DNA of 39,655 nucleotides from Pseudomonadota bacterium. GTDB taxonomy: Bacteria > Desulfobacterota > Desulfobulbia > Desulfobulbales > SURF-16. Under the pieces are notes generated by a model, which was not told the DNA's origin, did no database searches, and saw only the letters and a program-made list of their open reading frames with translations. The stretch lies in assembly GCA_018816555.1 (NCBI GenBank), contig JAHIVT010000063.1, forward strand, positions 1 to 39,655. The letters are read 5' to 3'. Both the position numbers and the translations under genes were made by a program. This document shows, in pieces, positions 33,619-39,655 of this stretch (within the stretch, counting starts at the first letter, position 1; each line of letters opens with the position of its first letter).

Positions 33619-34463
33619 TGCAGAAAAGCCTGTCCCTTATCGACCAGATCAATGAGTTTGTCCTGCAGGAAAATTTTCAGCTGCCGGTTTTTAATGATAT
33701 TGCCATGCGCATTTTAAAAATGGCTCGGCATGAGGATTTTGACATCCGCGAGATGAGCAATCTGATCTATCAGGACCAGGTGCTGGTGGCGGAGGTGCTG
33801 AAAGCGGCCAACTCGCCGTTTTTCGGCGGCTTATCGGTCATCAGCACAGTCAAGGACGCCATTATCCGTCTCGGTTCCCGTCAGGTTTCCGATCTGGTGC
33901 TCATTGCTGCGGAACGCATCCAGTATCGTGCCACGGACAAGAAGCTGAACAAGCTGCTGGGTAAGCTGTGGAAGCATTCGGTGGCCTGCGCCATCGGCTC
34001 CCAGTGGCTGGCCAGAAAGCTCAGCTATCATGAGAAGGACAATGAGGCCTTTATCGGCGGTCTGCTGCATGATATCGGCAAACTTTTTCTGCTGAGGGTA
34101 ATCGATACCATGCAGGAATCAAATGAAGTATCTTTTTCGATTTCCTATGAACTCAGCTATGAGCTGATCAATTCCTTCCATGCGGAACAGGGCTATAAAT
34201 TGCTCTCGCAATGGAATCTGCCCAAAATTTACTGTGAAACCGCCCGGGACCATCATCGCCCGGAATTTGATTCGGAAAATATTCCCCTGCTGCTGGTGAG
34301 ACTCACCAACCAGGCCTGCAATAAACTCGGCATCGGCATGAGCCACGATCCCTCCATTGTGCTTTTCAGCACCCCAGAGGCCTCGGCCCTGCGCATCAAG
34401 GAAATCGTCCTGGCCGAGCTTGAGGTGATGCTGGAGGACACCATGCAGATCGCAGTCGGCTGA
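33618..34463 (+). CDS. HDOD domain protein
   Basis: 281 residues. The HDOD domain covers about 15-210: LPVFNDIAMRILKMARHEDF at the start, AANSPFFGGLSVISTVKDAI in the middle and FIGGLLHDIGKLFLL around 137-151. Unlike many HDOD proteins it keeps a His-Asp pair (LHDIGK), and a second His pair stands in RDHHRPEF, so phosphohydrolase activity cannot be excluded. HDOD proteins usually act as signalling scaffolds in motility, stress or c-di-GMP networks. Its ATG shares one base with the stop of the MshEN ATPase gene (TGATG), so the two are translationally coupled and probably interact or share regulation. The last 50 residues are a helical tail of unknown role. Confidence 0.9.
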   Translation: MQKSLSLIDQINEFVLQENFQLPVFNDIAMRILKMARHEDFDIREMSNLIYQDQVLVAEVLKAANSPFFGGLSVISTVKDAIIRLGSRQVSDLVLIAAERIQYRATDKKLNKLLGKLWKHSVACAIGSQWLARKLSYHEKDNEAFIGGLLHDIGKLFLLRVIDTMQESNEVSFSISYELSYELINSFHAEQGYKLLSQWNLPKIYCETARDHHRPEFDSENIPLLLVRLTNQACNKLGIGMSHDPSIVLFSTPEASALRIKEIVLAELEVMLEDTMQIAVG

Positions 34464-34570
34464 ATCCGTCGGAAACCGCATATAATATATTTAAATTAAT
34501 GGAATTATATGCCGGTAACCTTGACCCTGCGGGCATGCATATCTTAAGTTGATTTGCTGCATATAAACAA

Positions 34571-34666
34571 CAGGAGGAAGACGATTACTACACACAACCT
34601 CAAAAACTCTTCCACCTGATGAATCCGGAACGGCAACAGGCCCTCTCGGTCTCACGGACCAGCTAA
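34571..34666 (+). pseudogene. Remnant of a monofunctional heme catalase gene
   Basis: Reading from 34571 gives EEDDYYTQPQKLFHLMNPER after an initial Gln, followed by QQALS. This matches the near-C-terminal block of clade-3 monofunctional catalases (D-D-Y-Y-x-Q-P-x-x-L-F-x-L-M, then QQALF). An in-frame stop lies seven codons upstream and the frame ends at TAA 34664-34666 with unrelated residues. No other catalase motif is present around it. About 26 residues of homology remain, which looks like scar tissue of a lost or truncated catalase gene just in front of katG. Confidence 0.65.
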
Positions 34667-34727
34667 ATTTCACAGAACCTGATCTCGGCAGATTTTACCG
34701 TGATACCCAAATTGCGGTTCGAAAAGA

Positions 34728-34834
34728 GTGCCTAAAGTACTTGAAATGCCTAAAATACTTAAAGTTGCGGTACTTTCTGATCAGATAACTCCTCTAACGT
34801 TAGGTACTTTAAGTACTTCAAGTATTCTAGGCAC
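34728..34834. repeat. Inverted and direct repeats of CCTAAAGTACTT type
   Basis: gtgcctaaagtacttgaa (34728-34745) is answered by ttcaagtattctaggcac (34817-34834), 16 of 18 bases complementary. Between them are a second direct unit (gcctaaaatacttaaagt from 34748) and its counterpart (actttaagtacttcaag), and a central palindrome ctaacgttag. The unit length is about 9 bases. It could fold into a long hairpin upstream of katG, or be a mobile miniature repeat. Confidence 0.65.
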
Positions 34835-34879
34835 TAACTGGTGACAGTCCAGAATCCTGAGTGGTGATTAACTTATTGA

Positions 34880-37141
<2,262 letters not shown>

Positions 37142-37203
37142 TTGTAGCACAAACGTCTTCGAGCCTTCTGACAGGGCAGCGAAAAAACGACCAGCTAACA
37201 AAC

Positions 37204-37237
37204 GGTTCAGCGGATGGCCTTCCGCCACCGCTGAACC
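37204..37237 (+). terminator. Stem-loop downstream of katG, resembling part of an attC site
   Basis: ggttcagcgg (37204-37213) pairs perfectly with ccgctgaacc (37228-37237). It lies 63 bases past katG. There is no good U-tract. The left flank ctaacaaacggttcagcgg reads like the left half of an integron attC site, but the right half lacks a GTTRRRY core, so the site would not be functional as it stands. Confidence 0.5.
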
Positions 37238-37246
37238 TGGACAATG

Positions 37247-37286
37247 TACCATTGGGTACTACCATTGGGTACCTACCATTGGGTAC
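37247..37286. repeat. Three direct repeats of taccattgggtac
   Basis: Identical 13-base copies occupy 37247-37259, 37260-37272 and 37274-37286; the last two are separated by a single base. Each contains gtac or ggtac at its end. The array lies between the katG stem-loop and hemW. Confidence 0.8.
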
Positions 37287-37466
37287 CAGGTCTTGAAATA
37301 TCACTTTCCTTTCTCGACGTTTACAGTGTCTGTAACAGTCAAACTAGCTCCCTGATAAGTTGAATTTTAACCCGTCTAGAAACTCGGCAGAAATAGATGC
37401 TCTGGCTATTTTGGATCTTAAATTTTTTTTTACCAATCGGTAACCATTCAACTATCCCAAAAACCC

Positions 37467-38639
37467 TTATACCAGTTCCGCCAGCACCCGGTCGGCAATT
37501 GGCAGCGCCTGGCTTGACAGCCGCAGAAAGCCGTTATCGAGCAAGACAAGACCCTGGGCCAGCAATGTCTGCAGGGTCGCCCCATAATAATCCATGGGAT
37601 TAAGGGAAAAGCGATCCTCCAGGTCCTGGAGGCTGACGCCTGCCAGCATCCTGAGCCCCATGATCACGGTTTCCCGGAAAAGTGCCTGCCGGGACAGACA
37701 TTCCATTTCACTGTAAGGTTCCTCCTTGCTGTTGATTCTCTGGGTGTAGACTAAAGGGTCCGCCACATTGGTCACCTTGGTGCCGGAGAGCGAGCCAACC
37801 GCCCCGGCGCCAAAGCCCAGCCAGGAGCGATTCTGCCAGTAATTGATATTGTGGCGGCAGGTAAATCCCGGCAAGGCGTAGTTTGATATCTCATAGCGCT
37901 CGTAACCCCGGCTTGCCAAAAGCCCGATGGTTACGGCCTCCATGTCGGCCACCTCATCCTCTGGCGGCAGCTGGTACTGACCGCCGGCAACAAGAGCGGC
38001 AAGCGGCGTCTTTTCCTCCACCATCAGCTCATACAGCGAGAAGTGTTCCGGCGCGAGACTTATGGCCTGCTCAAGGGTCTGTTGCCACTCATCAGCCGTC
38101 TGCCCCGGCAGGCCGTACATCAGATCAATATTGATATTGCTGAATCCGGCATCCCGGGCCATGGTAAGGGCAAGCACTGCATCCTCTGCCGTATGGCTGC
38201 GGCCGAGGCATTTGAGCCGGGCCGGGGAAAAAGACTGGACGCCGATGCTGAGCCGGTTTACCCCCGCTACACGCAGGGCCTGCAGCTTGGCGGAAGACAG
38301 GGTGTTGGGATTGCTTTCCACCGTGATTTCCGGCTCCTGGCAGAAAGAAAAAGCGGCCAGGCAGTTGGTGATCAATTGGTTGAGCAGGGATGCGTCACAG
38401 ATGGTGGGGGTGCCGCCGCCGATATAGAGGGAGAAGAAGCTATGGCTGCGACACCAGGGGTGGTCGGCCATGCTGCGGATATGGCTGTTCAGGGCCTGCA
38501 GGTAACCTGCGATTTCTGCGTCCCGGCCGGCATGGGAGTTAAAGGAGCAGTACAGGCATTTGGTCTTGCAGAAGGGGATATGCAGGTAGATTGCCGCCTG
38601 GTGGTGCTCGGCCGGGATGTTCAAAGTAGAGGAAGACAT
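37467..38639 (-). CDS. hemW: Radical SAM heme chaperone HemW
   Basis: 390 residues. The iron-sulfur motif is Cys24-x3-Cys28-x2-Cys31 followed by Ser-Phe; the fourth cysteine of true HemN is absent, which marks HemW. LHIPFCKTKCLYCSF, IGGGTPTI, TVESNPNTL, VNRLSIGVQSF and NINIDLMYGLPGQT are family blocks in order. The C-terminal HemN_C domain follows. HemW carries heme to respiratory enzymes rather than making coproporphyrinogen. Its ATG lies inside the last 19 bases of radC, so the two are translationally coupled. Nearness to the heme enzyme KatG is probably accidental, because katG looks acquired. Confidence 0.92.
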   Translation of the reverse strand: MSSSTLNIPAEHHQAAIYLHIPFCKTKCLYCSFNSHAGRDAEIAGYLQALNSHIRSMADHPWCRSHSFFSLYIGGGTPTICDASLLNQLITNCLAAFSFCQEPEITVESNPNTLSSAKLQALRVAGVNRLSIGVQSFSPARLKCLGRSHTAEDAVLALTMARDAGFSNINIDLMYGLPGQTADEWQQTLEQAISLAPEHFSLYELMVEEKTPLAALVAGGQYQLPPEDEVADMEAVTIGLLASRGYERYEISNYALPGFTCRHNINYWQNRSWLGFGAGAVGSLSGTKVTNVADPLVYTQRINSKEEPYSEMECLSRQALFRETVIMGLRMLAGVSLQDLEDRFSLNPMDYYGATLQTLLAQGLVLLDNGFLRLSSQALPIADRVLAELV

Positions 38640-39346
38640 TCTTGTTTGATCTCATCCATCAGGCCGTGGTCGGCAAAGCTGAAGGGGCTCTCGCCGGCCC
38701 CGACAATGAGATGGTCAAGCAGCTGCACGTCAATCATGGCACAGGCCAGAAAGAGATTTCTGGTGAGCTTGCGGTCGGCGGCGGAAGGGGTCAGGTTGCC
38801 GGAAGGATGATTATGGGCAATGACCACGGCGGCAGCGTGGTTGGCCAGGATGGTCTTGATGAATTCCCTGGGGTAGACCGTGTTGACCGACAGGGTGCCC
38901 TCAAACAGGATTTTCGTGTCGATTATGGCAAATGAGGCATCAAGGAAAATGGCCTGAAACACCTCTTTTTTCAGATCACGCATGGCGTGGATGAGATAAT
39001 CCGCCACCTCCCGGGAAGAGCGCAGGTAGTTTTTGCTGCGCAGCCGCTGGTTGAGATAGCGGCGGGCCACACTCTGGATGAAGTGGATGGCAAAGCTGTT
39101 CTGGACCCCGATGCCGGAAACGGTCTGCAGCTCAAAAGAGGTGGCTTCCAGTACCGCGGCCAGGCTGCCGAATCTTTTCAGCAGCAGCCGGGCGCTTTCC
39201 TTGCAGTCGCGCCGCGGCGTTCCCATGGTGAGGAGCAGCTCAAGCACCTCATCATCATTTAAGGCGTCGATGCCGCGCACCGCAAACTTGTCGCGCAGTC
39301 GCTGGCGATGCCCTTTGCCTTTATCCTGCTCCCTGCCGTTATCCAT
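38621..39346 (-). CDS. radC: RadC family JAB1/MPN metalloprotein
   Basis: 241 residues. An N-terminal helix-hairpin-helix-like region (about 25-100, LQTVSGIGVQ) leads to the JAMM metal domain with His178, His180 and Asp191 in AHNHPSGNLTPSAAD, and an upstream Glu in ILFEGTLS. The metal site is complete, so zinc-dependent hydrolase activity is possible; the true function of RadC is unresolved, and its early label as a DNA-repair protein was withdrawn. It lies between gatB and hemW on the minus strand and overlaps hemW by 19 bases. Heptamer repeat arrays fill the gap to gatB upstream. Confidence 0.92.
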   Translation of the reverse strand: MDNGREQDKGKGHRQRLRDKFAVRGIDALNDDEVLELLLTMGTPRRDCKESARLLLKRFGSLAAVLEATSFELQTVSGIGVQNSFAIHFIQSVARRYLNQRLRSKNYLRSSREVADYLIHAMRDLKKEVFQAIFLDASFAIIDTKILFEGTLSVNTVYPREFIKTILANHAAAVVIAHNHPSGNLTPSAADRKLTRNLFLACAMIDVQLLDHLIVGAGESPFSFADHGLMDEIKQECLPLL

Positions 39347-39361
39347 TAACTGAAAGTGAAA

Positions 39362-39510
39362 AGTTAGGAGTTAGGAGTTAGGAGTGAGGAGAAAAAAAAT
39401 CTGTAGACAAAATTCACTAATGGAGATCATTTTTTTGCCTTTTGCCTTTTGCCTTTTGCCTTTTGCCTTTTCACTCCTCACTCCTCACTCCTCACTCCTT
39501 ACTCCTTACT
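39362..39510. repeat. Heptamer tandem-repeat arrays
   Basis: Three 7-base arrays lie in 150 bases: agttagg/agtgagg about four times (39362-39391), ttttgcc five times (about 39432-39467), and cactcct about four times followed by tactcct twice (39471-39509). The first and third arrays are reverse complements of each other and can pair. The right array runs into the 3' end of gatB and supplies its stop codon (39499-39501). Confidence 0.8.
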
Positions 39511-39655
39511 CAACTCCTGCATGAAGAGCTCATTGGCCATTTTTGGATTGGCCTTGCCCTTGGTTTTCTGCATGAGCTGGCCGACAAAAAAGCCCATGAG
39601 CTTGGTCTTGCCGCCCTTGAAATCGGCCACCTGCTGCGGGTTTTCCTGCACAATC
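39499..39655 (-). CDS. gatB: Asp-tRNA(Asn)/Glu-tRNA(Gln) amidotransferase subunit B (3' end only)
   Basis: Only the last 51 residues are inside the window. The run ENPQQVADFKGGKTKLMGFF followed by VGQLMQKTKGKANPKMANEL is the C-terminal tail domain (YqeY-like) of GatB, which grips the tRNA. GatB carries the kinase and amidation sites of GatCAB in its missing N-terminal part. The reading frame ends QELSKE-stop, and these last codons lie inside a heptamer repeat array, so repeat growth may have set the C-terminus. gatC and gatA are some 23 kb away on the other strand. Confidence 0.93.
   Translation of the reverse strand, partial: IVQENPQQVADFKGGKTKLMGFFVGQLMQKTKGKANPKMANELFMQELSKE

Larger units (their letters stand above)
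37142..37466. other. Gene-free stretch after katG
   Basis: It contains a 10-bp stem-loop (37204-37237), three copies of a 13-base direct repeat (37247-37286), and an AT-rich tract up to the hemW stop. No gene is supported. Confidence 0.55.

Overview
The window looks like chromosome from a Gram-negative, probably anaerobic bacterium of the Desulfobacterota, most likely near Desulfobulbales. This placement is an inference from gene content and order: UPF0280, paired TIGR04282/TIGR04283 glycosyltransferases, a GT5 glycogen synthase beside an NAD-type GAPDH, a very large PPDK-like protein, a dockerin-like FN3 secreted protein, split gatCA and gatB, and inverted repeats between genes. I found no rRNA, tRNA, CRISPR array, integrase or transposase gene.

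Layout. 1-3062 (minus): the N-terminal part of a secreted FN3 protein, a small ComEA-like helix-hairpin-helix protein and a UPF0280 protein, separated by repeat-rich gaps. 3185-4545 (plus): two translationally coupled glycosyltransferases, converging on cvpA. 5128-6593 (plus): a phosphopantetheinyl transferase coupled to a Crp-type regulator. 6606-8714 (minus): a RelA/SpoT homologue whose synthetase site looks destroyed while its hydrolase site is intact. 8841-13556 (plus): rnr, trmJ, a 5-formyl-THF cyclo-ligase and a histone-deacetylase-family enzyme. A 177-bp palindromic element at 13592-13768 follows. 13801-18985 (plus): an HD-GYP response regulator, gatC, gatA, hisC, cmk and a PilZ-like protein. 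19321-20205: a LysR regulator. 20267-21924 (minus): rdgB and a 2-Cys peroxiredoxin. 22076-27225 (plus): aroK, aroC, glgA, an unrecognised TPR-like protein and gap. 27390-34463 (plus): a 1422-residue PPDK-like protein, a PilB/GspE-type ATPase and an HDOD protein, closely spaced. 34464-37466: an apparently acquired katG, flanked by a catalase gene remnant and several short repeats. 37467-39655 (minus): hemW, radC and the 3' end of gatB, with heptamer repeat arrays between radC and gatB.

How the genes work together. Most of the window is housekeeping: RNA decay and modification, folate, amidation of mischarged Glu-tRNA(Gln)/Asp-tRNA(Asn), histidine and aromatic amino-acid synthesis, nucleotide sanitation and heme. 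Two themes stand out. One is second messengers: a ppGpp hydrolase-like protein, and three c-di-GMP-linked proteins (HD-GYP, PilZ-like, and an ATPase with MshEN motifs). The other is carbon storage and central carbon: glycogen synthase, an unknown protein, GAPDH and the PPDK-like protein. The 1422-residue protein has the PPDK ATP-grasp domain and the phospho-histidine domain but no PEP/pyruvate barrel, and about 900 unassigned residues in front. It is the best candidate here for undescribed biochemistry. Oxidative-stress defence (peroxiredoxin, KatG, catalase remnant) fits an organism that sometimes meets oxygen.
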